64,000 nt of DNA. It comes from Myxococcus sp046520405 (lineage in GTDB: Bacteria; Myxococcota; Myxococcia; Myxococcales; Myxococcaceae). The notes under the pieces are model-generated. The model was given only the letters and a program-made list of their open reading frames with translations. It was not told the origin of the DNA and searched no databases. Shown here piece by piece: positions 30,301 through 39,487 of the stretch. Numbering within the stretch: the first letter of the stretch is position 1; each line of letters starts with the position of its first letter. Location of the stretch: positions 23,767 through 87,766 of the forward strand of contig JBKGHI010000007.1 in assembly GCA_046520405.1 (NCBI GenBank), read 5' to 3'. The translations under genes were made by a program, and so were the position numbers.

Positions 30301-32885
30301 TGGCGCTCGGCGCGGCGCACCACGTGGCCCCGGCGGGCCGGCCCCTGGAGCTCACCGCCATCGAGCTGGAGCGGGCGCTGGTCTTCACGGAGGGCCACGC
30401 GCAGGACGTCCAGACGGTGTTGTCGCCCGAGGAGGACGGCTCCCGCTTCGAAATCCACGGACAGGCCGTGGGCGGCTCGGACCGCACCTGGTCCCGGCTG
30501 GCGCAGGGGCGCGTCGTCGAAGGGCGCACCCGTCCGGAGGCGGTGCCGCTGGAGTCCGGGCTGTTGCCCGAGTTCCCCCGGCAGGGCTCCGTCAGCGCGC
30601 TCTACGACATGATGGCGCGGGGCGGGCTGGAGTACGGCCCGTCCTTCCGCGGCATCGATGCGCTGCGCTTCGGCAAGGAGGGGTGTCTCGCGCACGTGAA
30701 GCTGCCCGACGCGCTCGTCATCGGGTTGGGGGACTACTGGCTGCACCCGTTGCTGCTCGACGCCTGCTTCCAGACGGCGGCGGCGGCCTTCACGGGCGGC
30801 GATGCGCAGGTGACGGGAGAGGGCCAGGGCCGCATTCCGGTCGCCATTGAACGGCTGCGCTGGTTCAAGCGGCCGGGCAGCAGCATCTGGGTGCACGCGA
30901 AGGCGGGCGCGCGGACGTCCCTGGCGGACGGCCTGGCGAGCGCCGACCTTCGCATCCTCGATGAGGACGGCGCCGTCGTCGCCGAGGTGGAGGGCCTGCT
31001 GCTGAAGCAGGTCGACCGCCGCGCGTTCCAGGCGGCCTTCTCGGGGGCGATGCAGGAGCTGCTCTTCGAGCTGGCGTGGCGGGAGCAGTCCGTGCCCACC
31101 GCGCGAGACCAGGTCGAGTCGCAGTCCGGCGCCTGGCTGCTGCTGGTGGACTCGGAGCGCGTCGCGCGGGAGGTCCGGGAGCTGGCGCTGCAACGCTCCT
31201 GGAACTGCGTGGTGGCGACGCCGGGGCCGGCCTACGAGCGCGTTGACGCCAGCCACTATCAACTCAATCCCCACGACGCCGCGGGCTTCGAGCGGCTGCT
31301 CCAGGATGTCTCCGCTTCCAGCGCGGCGCCGACAACCGTGGCCTTCCTGTGGGGGCTGGGGGACCGTTCTCCCGAAGGCCGCTCCGGTGCCGTGACGGCG
31401 AGCACCGTGGGGGCGCTGCACCTGGTGAAGGCGTTGGCGCGGGCCACCTGGGCGCACCGGCCCGCGCTGTGGATGGTGACGGAGGGCGCGGTCGCCGCCA
31501 CGCCCACGGATGCGGTGGAGGGCTTCGCGCAGGCCGCGCTCTGGGGCTTCGGCCGCGCGGCGGCCATCGAGCACACGGAGCTTGCGTGCCGCATGGTCGA
31601 CTTGGAGCCGGGCGCCGAGGCCCTGGAGCGGTTGTTCCACCTGATGGCGCAGCCGCCTCAGGAGAACGTGATGGCCGTGCGCGGTGGCCAGCTCCTGGGG
31701 GCGCGCCTCGTGCGTCCGGGCAAGCCAACCGCCGGCGCGGCGCCCGTGCGCATCCAGCCGGAGGGCGTCTACCTGGTGACGGGCGGCCTGGGGGCGCTGG
31801 GGCTCGCGACCGCGGAGTGGCTGGTGGGCGCGGGGGCCCGGCACCTGTTGCTGGTGGGCCGCGGCGCGCCTTCAGATGCGGCGAACGCGCGGCTCGTGGC
31901 GTTGACCGCCCGGGGCGCCGACATCACCGTCGCGCGCGCCGATGTCTCGCGGCTGGAAGACGTCCAACGCCTGGTGGCGGGAGTGGCCGAGCGGGGACAG
32001 CACCTGCGCGGCGTCATCCACACGGCGGGCGTGCTGGAGGACGGCGTCATCCTGCATCAGGACCGGGAGCGCTTCTCCCGCGTGTTCGCGCCCAAGGTGC
32101 AAGGCGCGGTGAACCTGCACCGCGCCACGGCTGGCCTGTCGCTGGACCTCTTCGTCCTGTACTCGTCCGCGGCCTCGCTGGTGGGCGTCGCGGGGCAGTC
32201 CAACTACGTGGCGGCCAACAGTGTGCTGGATGCCTTGGCGCACCACCGGCGCCACCAGGGGCTGCCAGCCCTCAGCGTCAACTGGGGCCGTTGGGCGGGC
32301 GCGGGCATGGCCGCGAAGAGCGCGGACCGGCCGGAGGCTTCGGATGCCGCCAGCCTCGCCCCCGACGTGGCGCTCCAGGTCCTGGAGCAGCTCCTGGAGC
32401 AGGGGGCCGTGCAGATGGGCGTGGTGCCCTTCAGCGTCTCCTCGCTGGAGGTGGGGCCGTCACCCGGCCATGGCGCCTTGTTCTCCGAGCTCATGCTCCG
32501 TGAGCAGGCCCGGTCCGCGGGCGCTTCGCGGATGCACGAGCTGATGGATGAGCTGAAGCGCGCGGACGGTGAGCGCCGGCGCGCGTTGCTGACGCGATAC
32601 GTGCAGAGCCGGCTGGGGCCCTTGCTGGGCTTCGCGCCGGACCACGAGGTCCTCCAGAAGAAGATCTCCCTGAACGAGATGGGGCTCGATTCGCTGCGCG
32701 CGGTCGAGCTGAAGAACCGCATTGGCCGCGAGCTGGGCGTGGACCTGCTCATGGCACGTTTCATCGACGGCACGACGCTCGACGGGATCGTCGATGCCCT
32801 GAGCACCCAGCTCGAACTCAAGGAGCTGATGGCGCGTGCTCCCGCGGCCGAGGCCGCAGCCGAAATCGAGGAGTTGACGGTATGA
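27381..32885 (+). CDS. PKS module KS-AT-DH-KR-ACP with a mixed AT specificity motif
   Basis: An 1834-residue module. The KS has C202 in DTACSSS, EAHGTGT and NIGHLEAAAG. The AT has GHSLG, but its specificity motif is YAFH (AYAFHSTQM), between malonyl HAFH and methylmalonyl YASH, so mixed malonyl/methylmalonyl use is plausible. The DH is complete (HRVLGNPVLP and LDACFQ) and so is the KR (GGLGALG; Tyr in QSNYVAANSV). The ACP Ser is S1771 (GLDSLRAV). It should install another double bond, possibly with a methyl branch. The C-terminal tail is acidic (APAAEAAAEIEELTV), and the stop overlaps the next start as ATGA. That next protein begins with a TubC docking domain, so the PKS-to-NRPS handover is expected here. 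Confidence 0.93.
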   Translation: MAKISSRISELPVVKLAYLASQLRSKKELLAAEPIAVVGMSCRFPGGGELPETFWELLSAGRDATRDVPASRWDVDAFYDPTPGVPGKMYTRRGAFIEDVDLFDPGFFGITPRDAKGMDPQQRLLLEECWRALERAGIPPAGLTGSRTGIFLGLMHNDYNLLGMAEKMEFHSASLNYPSVAAGRISHTLGLQGPAVSVDTACSSSAVAIHLACQSLRNDESDLALAAGANLNLSPVTVMVECQNRMLSADGRCKTFDASADGFGRGEGCGVVVLKRLSDALASGDSIIGVIRGSAVTHDGRSSGLMVPNGRSQERVIRAALESCGVEPDQVGYIEAHGTGTLLGDPIEMEALRSVFGRKGARGEPLFVGSVKTNIGHLEAAAGIAGLIKVLLSLQNEAIPAHLNFERPNPNIRWDELPVTIPTATRPWLRGDKRRIAGVSSFGFSGTNVHMVVEEAPVLSRPRVEKERPAHVLTLSAKSEAALEALMEAQERALPEDASALGDWCYTANAGRSQFEHRAAVSGVTAAELRANLARLREEKLRPEREPLRGTESPRPVFLFTGQGALRPGVGRELYETQPVFRAALARCSKALDGLLDCKLEALLFGDTSATLLEDTRHAQPALVALEFALAELWASWGVTPSVLIGHSLGEYAAAAVAGVFSIEEALRLVVVRARLIGDMLGAGAMLAISAPVDTVRGAIAPHAGAVSLAAINGPEDVVVSGVPEAITEVEAALGRHGIQTKRLRMAYAFHSTQMEPVLKPFAEAFRGLTLTAPRIPLVSTLEGRRVGEEISRPEYWCRQLREPVAFAQGLEALRAEGHRTYLEVGPAPILAGIGRRTFQTTEALCWLPSLRPSAGETAQLLASLAELYMRGFDVDWTAFDAPFERRPRCLPTHPFLRERYWMDAKGPAGQRAYSASDDSARGEAPVLPGAQLQLAGAKEARFAARLSTHAPAFIEEHRVLGNPVLPAACYVEMALGAAHHVAPAGRPLELTAIELERALVFTEGHAQDVQTVLSPEEDGSRFEIHGQAVGGSDRTWSRLAQGRVVEGRTRPEAVPLESGLLPEFPRQGSVSALYDMMARGGLEYGPSFRGIDALRFGKEGCLAHVKLPDALVIGLGDYWLHPLLLDACFQTAAAAFTGGDAQVTGEGQGRIPVAIERLRWFKRPGSSIWVHAKAGARTSLADGLASADLRILDEDGAVVAEVEGLLLKQVDRRAFQAAFSGAMQELLFELAWREQSVPTARDQVESQSGAWLLLVDSERVAREVRELALQRSWNCVVATPGPAYERVDASHYQLNPHDAAGFERLLQDVSASSAAPTTVAFLWGLGDRSPEGRSGAVTASTVGALHLVKALARATWAHRPALWMVTEGAVAATPTDAVEGFAQAALWGFGRAAAIEHTELACRMVDLEPGAEALERLFHLMAQPPQENVMAVRGGQLLGARLVRPGKPTAGAAPVRIQPEGVYLVTGGLGALGLATAEWLVGAGARHLLLVGRGAPSDAANARLVALTARGADITVARADVSRLEDVQRLVAGVAERGQHLRGVIHTAGVLEDGVILHQDRERFSRVFAPKVQGAVNLHRATAGLSLDLFVLYSSAASLVGVAGQSNYVAANSVLDALAHHRRHQGLPALSVNWGRWAGAGMAAKSADRPEASDAASLAPDVALQVLEQLLEQGAVQMGVVPFSVSSLEVGPSPGHGALFSELMLREQARSAGASRMHELMDELKRADGERRRALLTRYVQSRLGPLLGFAPDHEVLQKKISLNEMGLDSLRAVELKNRIGRELGVDLLMARFIDGTTLDGIVDALSTQLELKELMARAPAAEAAAEIEELTV

Positions 32886-35800
32886 ACCTGGGGGAACTGC
32901 TCGCCGAGCTGAACCGGCGGGGCCTTGAAGTCCGGGTGGAGGGCGATGCGCTGCGCCTCCGGGGGCCGAAGGGGGCCGCCAGCGCGGAGCTCCGCCAGGC
33001 CCTGGCGGAACACAAGGCTGCGCTGCTGGAGCTGCTGCGCGCGCATGACCAGGGGCAGGGGGAGGCCCCCATCGTCCCGGTCCAACGCACGGGACCCGCG
33101 CCGCTCTCCTACGGGCAGACGCGGTTGTGGTTCCTCGACCGTCTGGAGCCCGGCAGCACCGCGTACAACCTGATGCTGGCGCTCCAGGTCGAAGGGCACC
33201 TCGACGTGGACATCCTGGCGCGCTGCTTCACCGAGGTCATCCGCCGCCACGAGATTCTCCGGACGCGCTACGCCGAGCAGGCAGGGGTGCCGGTTCAAAT
33301 CGTCGACCCGGAGCCCCGGCTCGACTTCCGCGTGCTCGACGAGCGCGAGGTGCTGGCCGCCGAACCCGCGGGCGTGGAGGCCTTCCTCCAGCGCGAGGGC
33401 AATCGGCCCTTCGAACTCGCCACGGGGCCGCTGCTGCGCTTCCTGGTGATTGAACGGGGCCCCCAGGGCCAATACCTCCAGCTCTGCCTGCATCACATCG
33501 CGGCGGACGTGTGGGCCCAGGCCATCCTCGTCCGTGAAATCGTGACGTTGTATGCGGCCTTCGCCAGCGGCCAGCCCTCGCCGTTTCCCCCGCTGACGCT
33601 CCAGTACTCCGACTTCGCCGTCTGGCAGCGCGGCTACCTGCAAGGCGACGTGCGCCAGAAGCTGGTGGATTACTGGCGCAAGAAGCTGGAAGGGGCGCCG
33701 CCGCTGCTCGAGCTCCCCGCGGACCACCCGCGTCCCAAGGCGCCAACGAACCGGGGCGGCGAGGTCCGCTTCGAGGTGGGCCCGGAGCTCACCGCGGCCC
33801 TGAAGGCCCAGAGCCACGCGGCGCGCACCACGCCCTTCGTGGGGATGCTGAGCGCGTTCTTCGTGCTGCTGCACCGCCTCACCGGGCGTGACGACCTGGT
33901 GTTGGGCGCCAACTCCATCAACCGGAGCCGCACGGAGCTGGAGCCGCTGGTCGGCTTCTTCGTGGACAACCTGATGATGCGGGTGGACCTGGGCGGCGAC
34001 CCCAGCTTCGCCACCGTGCTGGAGCGCGTGCGCGAGACGGTGCTGGGCGCCTTCGCCCACCAGGACCTGCCCTTTGACCTGCTCGTCGAGGAACTCAGGC
34101 CCGCGCGAAGCCTGGGCTACAACCCGCTGTTCCAGGTCGTGTTCGCCTGGGTCCGCGCTTCCAGCGAGGCGCAGGCCGAGACAGGCCTCCAGGTGCGGCC
34201 GCTCGAGTTCGAGGCGACCACGTCGCGCTTCGACCTCAACCTCTTCGTGGATGACCACGGAGACCGGCTGTCGGCACGGATGGTCTTCAGCCGCGACCTC
34301 TTCGAGCAGCACACCATCCAGCACTACGTGGACTGCTTCCAGGTGCTGCTCGCGGGGCTCGTGGCGGAGCCGCAGCGCCCCGTGGGAGCGCTGCCGATGC
34401 TGCGCGCGGAGGACCGGCGGCGCGTCCTCCAACAGTGGAACGACACCGGGGCGCAGGAGGTGGAGGGTGCGTGCCTCCACGCGCTCATCGAAGCCCAGGC
34501 GCTGCGCACGCCGGACGCGGTGGCCGTCGTCGTGGATGATTGGGAGCTGACGTATGGCGAGTTGGATCAGCTCAGCGACCGGGTCGCCGCGGCCCTCCAG
34601 GAACTGGACGTGGGGCCGGAGGTGGTGGTCGGCGTCTCCCTCGACCGCTCTCCGGAGCTCATCGTGAGCTTGCTGGGCGTGCTCAAGGCGGGCGGCGCGT
34701 TCCTCGCCCTGGACGCGGACGAGCCCGCGGACCGGCTCCGCCACATCGTCGCGGACGCCCGGCCCCGGGTGGTCATCTCCACCGAGAAGCTCTCCGAGCG
34801 CCTCTGGGGCATGGGGGGCTTCGTCACCCTGCATGTGGATGAAGGCTACCGGGACATGCCAGCCGCTCCCGGCCGGCAGCTTCGCCGTGACGTCCTCCCG
34901 GACCAGCTCGCCTACATCCTCTACACGTCCGGTTCGACGGGGCGGCCCAAGGGCACGGAAATCACCCACCGGAGCATCGTCAACTACCTGCGGTGGAGCG
35001 TGGAGGCGTACCGGCTCCGCGAGGGGACGGGGAGCCCGGTGATTGGCTCCGTCAGCTTCGATGGAACCCTGACGAGCCTCTTCGCGCCGCTGCTCGCGGG
35101 CCGCGCGCTGTTCCTCGTTCCTCGCGGACGCGAAATCGACCAGCTGACGTCACGGGACTACGCCGAGCAGGGCTTCAGCTTCATCAAGATGACGCCGTCG
35201 CACCTGCGCGCCTTCAACGGCCTGGGCCGCACGCGTGAGGTGCTCGGGCGGACCCACGCGGTGGTGCTGGGCGGGGAGGGGCTGCACGGCGTGGACCTGG
35301 CCGCGTGGCGGGAGCAGGGCATCCCCACGCGCGTCATCAACGAGTACGGCCCCACCGAGGCCGCGGTGGCCTGCTGCTTCGAGACGCTGCTCCCGGATGG
35401 CGCACCGCCGCCGGAGCGCGTGCCCATTGGCCGGCCCATTCCGCACATGCGGCTGTACATCCTGGACCGTCACCTGCAACCGGTGCCCATCGGCGTGCCC
35501 GGGGAGCTGTTCATCGGCGGCGTCGGGCTGGCCCGGGGCTACCTGCGCCGCCCGGACCTGACGGCCGAGCGCTTCATCCCCAACCCCTTCGAGACCGGCG
35601 CTGGCGGTTCGCGGCTCTACCGCACCGGCGACCATGCCCGGTACCTCGCCGACGGCCGCATCGAATACCTGGGCCGGCAGGACGACCAGCTCAAGATTCG
35701 GGGACACCGCGTCGAGGCCGGAGAGATTGAGGCCGCGCTGGGCGGCCATTCCAACGTGGTCCAGGCCGCGGTGGTGCTCCAGCGTCCCCCCGGCGGGATG

Positions 35801-37198
35801 CCGCGCCTGGTGGCCTACGTGCAGCCTCAGACGCTGGAGGACCCGGAAGGCGGTGACCTGCGAGCGGACCTGCGGAAGTCCCTTCGCGAGGTGCTGCCCG
35901 AATACATGATGCCGGAGGTCATCGCGGTCCTCCCGGAGCTGCCGCTGACGCCCAGCGGGAAGATTGACCGCAAGGCCCTGCCGCCCGTGGTGTCGGAGAC
36001 GGCCACGGCCAGTGGCCTGGTCCGCACGGTGGCGCGGACCGAGACGGAGCAGCAGCTCCAGGCCCTCTTCGGCGAGCTGCTGGGCTTGAGCACCGTGGCG
36101 CCCACCGACAGCTTCTTCGAGCTGGGCGGGCATTCGCTGCTCGCCGTCACGCTCATCGCGCGCATCTCCGCGAAGCTGAACATCGAGGTGCCGCTCAACG
36201 AGGTGTTCGACCGTCCTACCGTCGAGTCCCTGGCGAGCTGGATTGATGAACACTCCAGCAAGGTCACCGCGTTGATTCGCCAGCTCCCGGCCTGCGTGGT
36301 GGCGCTGAAGCCGCTGGGGCGCAAGCCGCCGCTGTTCCTGGCCCCGCCCTCCGCGGGCAGCCCGGCCGTCTACGTCACCCTGGCCCGGCACCTGGACGAG
36401 GAGCAGCCGGTGTTCGGCTTCCAGATGCCGGGCGTCATGGACGACCAGCAGCCGCCGGAGACCATCGAGGACACCGCCGCGCTCTACGTGGCGGCCCTGC
36501 GGCAGGTCCAGCCTCGCGGGCCGTACCGCATCGCGGGTTGGTCCTACGGTGGGCTCGTCGTCTGCGAGATGGCCCGGCAGTTGGAAGCGCTGGGGGAGCA
36601 GGTGGCGTTGCTGGGATTGATTGACGGCGCGGCGCTGGACCGGCTGGCGGCGCACGACGGCACGCCCCAGGAAATCCCTGCGGGCTCGCAGCTCATCAAG
36701 GTGCTGGGCGAGGCCCAGATGCCGCGTGACTACGCGAGCCTGCGATTGATTGGGGAATGGATGGGCATCAGCCTCCCCGAGACATGGACAGACCTGCTTC
36801 GTCGGGATACGGATGGTCAGTATTCATACCTGTGGCGTTTCTTGCGTGAGAGCGCGCTGACCGCGCGGAACTTCCTGGCAACACGGCGCTCTGAACAACT
36901 CTATACGTTCTCATCCTACGGGGGCGCCGCCACACTCTTCAGGACGGGTCCCGTCACAATCGGAGGGGATCCGCTCGTCGACAGTGTGCGCAGGTTCGCG
37001 CTCGCGGGGACGGAGGTGATACCGGTCCCGGGTAATCACATGACACTCATCATGGATGAGCGGAATGTCATGGTGCTTGCAAATGAAATACAGAAATGTC
37101 TGGATGGGCTTCTGACTGTCCCGCCAATCGCAGAAGTGTCTCGGGCGGAAATGCCAGCAACGGGGCTGGCTGCGCAGCTCCCCATGGAGGTCATGTAA
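32882..37198 (+). CDS. terminating NRPS module TubC-C-A(Asn)-PCP-TE
   Basis: A 1438-residue protein. Residues 1-55 form a TubC-type docking domain; the condensation domain has HHIAADV at 204-210 (the Gly of HHxxxDG is Val). The adenylation domain has YTSGSTGRPKG. By hand alignment the pocket residues read D,G,T,K,V,G,E,V,A, matching the asparagine code (D,L,T,K,L,G,E,V,G) at the discriminating K278, G301, E322 and V330. The PCP Ser is S1085 (GGHSLLAV). The C-terminal thioesterase has the nucleophile S1221 in GWSYGG, an Asp in LIDGAA and His1386 in GNHMTL. It should attach Asn to the polyene acyl chain and release the product by hydrolysis. A terminal Asn is the hallmark of DKxanthenes. The stop overlaps the next gene as TAATG. 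Confidence 0.93.
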   Translation: MNLGELLAELNRRGLEVRVEGDALRLRGPKGAASAELRQALAEHKAALLELLRAHDQGQGEAPIVPVQRTGPAPLSYGQTRLWFLDRLEPGSTAYNLMLALQVEGHLDVDILARCFTEVIRRHEILRTRYAEQAGVPVQIVDPEPRLDFRVLDEREVLAAEPAGVEAFLQREGNRPFELATGPLLRFLVIERGPQGQYLQLCLHHIAADVWAQAILVREIVTLYAAFASGQPSPFPPLTLQYSDFAVWQRGYLQGDVRQKLVDYWRKKLEGAPPLLELPADHPRPKAPTNRGGEVRFEVGPELTAALKAQSHAARTTPFVGMLSAFFVLLHRLTGRDDLVLGANSINRSRTELEPLVGFFVDNLMMRVDLGGDPSFATVLERVRETVLGAFAHQDLPFDLLVEELRPARSLGYNPLFQVVFAWVRASSEAQAETGLQVRPLEFEATTSRFDLNLFVDDHGDRLSARMVFSRDLFEQHTIQHYVDCFQVLLAGLVAEPQRPVGALPMLRAEDRRRVLQQWNDTGAQEVEGACLHALIEAQALRTPDAVAVVVDDWELTYGELDQLSDRVAAALQELDVGPEVVVGVSLDRSPELIVSLLGVLKAGGAFLALDADEPADRLRHIVADARPRVVISTEKLSERLWGMGGFVTLHVDEGYRDMPAAPGRQLRRDVLPDQLAYILYTSGSTGRPKGTEITHRSIVNYLRWSVEAYRLREGTGSPVIGSVSFDGTLTSLFAPLLAGRALFLVPRGREIDQLTSRDYAEQGFSFIKMTPSHLRAFNGLGRTREVLGRTHAVVLGGEGLHGVDLAAWREQGIPTRVINEYGPTEAAVACCFETLLPDGAPPPERVPIGRPIPHMRLYILDRHLQPVPIGVPGELFIGGVGLARGYLRRPDLTAERFIPNPFETGAGGSRLYRTGDHARYLADGRIEYLGRQDDQLKIRGHRVEAGEIEAALGGHSNVVQAAVVLQRPPGGMPRLVAYVQPQTLEDPEGGDLRADLRKSLREVLPEYMMPEVIAVLPELPLTPSGKIDRKALPPVVSETATASGLVRTVARTETEQQLQALFGELLGLSTVAPTDSFFELGGHSLLAVTLIARISAKLNIEVPLNEVFDRPTVESLASWIDEHSSKVTALIRQLPACVVALKPLGRKPPLFLAPPSAGSPAVYVTLARHLDEEQPVFGFQMPGVMDDQQPPETIEDTAALYVAALRQVQPRGPYRIAGWSYGGLVVCEMARQLEALGEQVALLGLIDGAALDRLAAHDGTPQEIPAGSQLIKVLGEAQMPRDYASLRLIGEWMGISLPETWTDLLRRDTDGQYSYLWRFLRESALTARNFLATRRSEQLYTFSSYGGAATLFRTGPVTIGGDPLVDSVRRFALAGTEVIPVPGNHMTLIMDERNVMVLANEIQKCLDGLLTVPPIAEVSRAEMPATGLAAQLPMEVM

Positions 37199-38277
37199 TG
37201 CCGCACCGAGTCCTTACAATGGATGGTACGTCTATTTCTGGCGGTGAGGGGTATGTCACCGCGGGATTGCTCAAGTCGCTGAAGGAGACGATGACCAGCC
37301 GCGGCAGCAGCCAGTCCCTGCTGAATGACGTGGAGCTGTTCTCCGGGACGTCCGCGGGCTCCTTCAACGCCGCGTTCTTCGCCACCTACGAGAACCCCGA
37401 CGACGCCTTCCCCAAGATCCTCGACTTCTGGGGTGAGGTCGTCCAGATGAACCGCAAGGCGGTGTCGCTGGGGCGGACCGCCATGGCGCTGACGGGCAAC
37501 GCCGCGCTGCTCGACTCCAGCTACATGCGCGACTTCTTCTGTAGCTACTTCGGCGCGACGTTGCGCCTGGGCGACCTGAAGCGGAAGGTGGCGATTCCGT
37601 CCTTCCAGCTCGACGGCCACCGCAAGTCGCTGCGGACCTGGAAGGCCAAGGTGTTCCACAACACCGGGCCGGACAACGACAGCGACCACAACGAGCTGGT
37701 GGTGGACGTGCTGATGCGCAGCGGTTCGCCCCCGCTCTCCTATCCCGTGTACCAGGGCATCCGGGAGCAGGGCAGCGGCTACGTCGACGGCGGCGTCTAT
37801 GCCAACAACCCGTCGCTGGTGGCGCTGGCGCAGATCATCAACAACATCACGCGCAAGAGCCGCGATGAGAAGGTGGAGACGCTGGAGACGGAGCCGCCCG
37901 ACCTGACGAACATCCTGATGATGTCCGTGGGCAACGGCTGCATGTCCTCGTACCTCACGCCGCACTTCTGCAAGGGCACCGCGAACTGGGGCTTCTCCAA
38001 GTGGCTGTTGGACTTCCACGACCCCATGGTGCTCGTGAAGATGATGCTGGAGGCCGGCTCGGACGCGGCGGACTACCAGTGCCGCATGATTCTGCGGAAG
38101 AAGTACTTCCGGCTGAACCCGGTGGTGGACCAGACGCTCTCCGCGGCGAACCTCCAGCAGGTGGAGTCCACCGTCACGAGCCTGCTGGCCACCCAGTCCA
38201 CCGTCGGGCAGCTCAACCGGGCCCAGACGTGGCTCGGGAAGTCGGGCTGGCTGGGGGATTCGGCGAAGGCCGCCTAG
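37198..38277 (+). CDS. patatin-like phospholipase/acyl hydrolase
   Basis: A 359-residue patatin-family protein. Start ATG 37198 (MPHRVLTMDG) overlaps the stop of the thioesterase-containing NRPS; a longer frame from 37096 lies inside that gene and is rejected. The catalytic Ser lies in GTSAG (near residue 48) and the dyad Asp in DGGVYANNPS (near residue 197). The oxyanion-hole motif, normally DGGGxRG, is changed to DGTSISGGEG. No signal peptide or membrane segment is seen. Patatins hydrolyse acyl esters or thioesters; translational coupling to the releasing module suggests a role in the pathway, such as chain release, editing or membrane handling of the hydrophobic product, but no direct evidence shows this. 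Confidence 0.85.
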   Translation: MPHRVLTMDGTSISGGEGYVTAGLLKSLKETMTSRGSSQSLLNDVELFSGTSAGSFNAAFFATYENPDDAFPKILDFWGEVVQMNRKAVSLGRTAMALTGNAALLDSSYMRDFFCSYFGATLRLGDLKRKVAIPSFQLDGHRKSLRTWKAKVFHNTGPDNDSDHNELVVDVLMRSGSPPLSYPVYQGIREQGSGYVDGGVYANNPSLVALAQIINNITRKSRDEKVETLETEPPDLTNILMMSVGNGCMSSYLTPHFCKGTANWGFSKWLLDFHDPMVLVKMMLEAGSDAADYQCRMILRKKYFRLNPVVDQTLSAANLQQVESTVTSLLATQSTVGQLNRAQTWLGKSGWLGDSAKAA

Positions 38278-38325
38278 CACCCATGGCACACCTGGCACGG
38301 ACCGCAGCGCGAGAGGTGGATTGAG

Positions 38326-39462
38326 ATGACCCGCATCATTCTTGTCTCCGGAAGAGGAGGGGCCGGGAAGACCACGGTGGCGGCCGCCACGGCGTTGGCG
38401 GCCTCGCGCCGGGGCCTTCGGACCCTGGTGCTCTCCTTCGACATGGCCCACGGGCTCGGCACGGCCATGGGGCTGCAAGGCGCGCTCTTCTCAGGGCCTC
38501 GGGGCGTTCCCGTGGGCGTCAACGACCACCTGTCCCTCCACGAAGTGGACGTGGGCGATGAGCTCCGTCGCGGCTGGAACGGCGGCCAGGGCGGCCTGTC
38601 CGCGCTCGTGGATGGCGGTCTGGAGCAGGTGAACGCGGAGGAGGTGGCGATGACGGCCGAGGCGGCCCACGTCGTCATGCTCCTCCGGTTGGGGGAGTAC
38701 GTCCGTGCGCAGCAGCATGACCTCCTCATCGTGGACTGCCCGTCCACGAGCGCGGCCCTGCACCTGCTCAACACCGTGCCGGCGATGAGCTGGTACGCGC
38801 GCAAGCAGCAGGCACCCGCGCAGCCCGGCCGCAGGGCGAGGCTGATGGCCGCGAGCCTCCACGGCGCGGACGCGAGCCTGGAGGTTCGCGACCGGCTGAA
38901 TGCCGTGGACACGCTGCTGCGCGACCCGACGGTGACGACGCTCCGGCTGGTGACCACCGCGGACACGCTGTCCGTGCAGGAGACGCAGCGGGCGTACACG
39001 TACTTCAGCCTGCATGACATCGCGGTGGACTGTGTCGTCATCAACCGCCTCGCGCCGGAGGCCGCGGACGCCGGCTCCGAGCTGGCGCGGGCGCAGCAGC
39101 CGCACGTGGAGAAACTCCAGGGCGCGTTCTCATCGCTCCTGGTGTTGAAGGTCCCGCACCAGGCCGCAGAGGTGGTGGGGGAGAAGCCGCTCGAGACCTT
39201 CGCGGAGCAGCTCTACCAGGGCGAGGACCCCGTCCGTCTCGCGGCCCCGAAGCCTCCCCTGGGCATCCGCAAGGAAGCCGTGGACGCGTACACGCTGGAG
39301 GTGCGGCTCCCCTTCGTGGCGAAGAGCGAGGTCGAGCTCTCCCGCCGCGGCGCGGAGTTCGTCATCCAGGTCGGGGCCGTCCGGCGCAACGTGGTGTTGC
39401 CTCGGATGATTGCACTCCTCCCGACGTCGGCGCCCGCATGGAGGACGACCGGCTCATCGTGA
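38326..39462 (+). CDS. ArsA/GET3-like P-loop ATPase
   Basis: A 378-residue protein starting at ATG 38326. It has a deviant Walker A loop, GRGGAGKTT (residues 9-17), in which Arg10 replaces the signature Lys of the KGGxGKT family; a switch-like segment (LSFDMAHGLG) and the Walker-B-like LLIVDCPST follow. The order and length fit ArsA/GET3-type ATPases, which work as dimers in metal export or in targeting membrane proteins. No Cys-rich arsenite site is evident. The C-terminal 90 residues (YTLEVRLPFVAKSEVELSRRGAEFVIQVG) resemble the small beta-domain found at the C-terminus of ArsA-type proteins. Its place between a patatin and a PKS suggests handling of a hydrophobic cargo, which is speculation. 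Confidence 0.85.
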   Translation: MTRIILVSGRGGAGKTTVAAATALAASRRGLRTLVLSFDMAHGLGTAMGLQGALFSGPRGVPVGVNDHLSLHEVDVGDELRRGWNGGQGGLSALVDGGLEQVNAEEVAMTAEAAHVVMLLRLGEYVRAQQHDLLIVDCPSTSAALHLLNTVPAMSWYARKQQAPAQPGRRARLMAASLHGADASLEVRDRLNAVDTLLRDPTVTTLRLVTTADTLSVQETQRAYTYFSLHDIAVDCVVINRLAPEAADAGSELARAQQPHVEKLQGAFSSLLVLKVPHQAAEVVGEKPLETFAEQLYQGEDPVRLAAPKPPLGIRKEAVDAYTLEVRLPFVAKSEVELSRRGAEFVIQVGAVRRNVVLPRMIALLPTSAPAWRTTGSS

Positions 39463-39487
39463 GTTTTCAAAAAGAAAGAGGTATCTG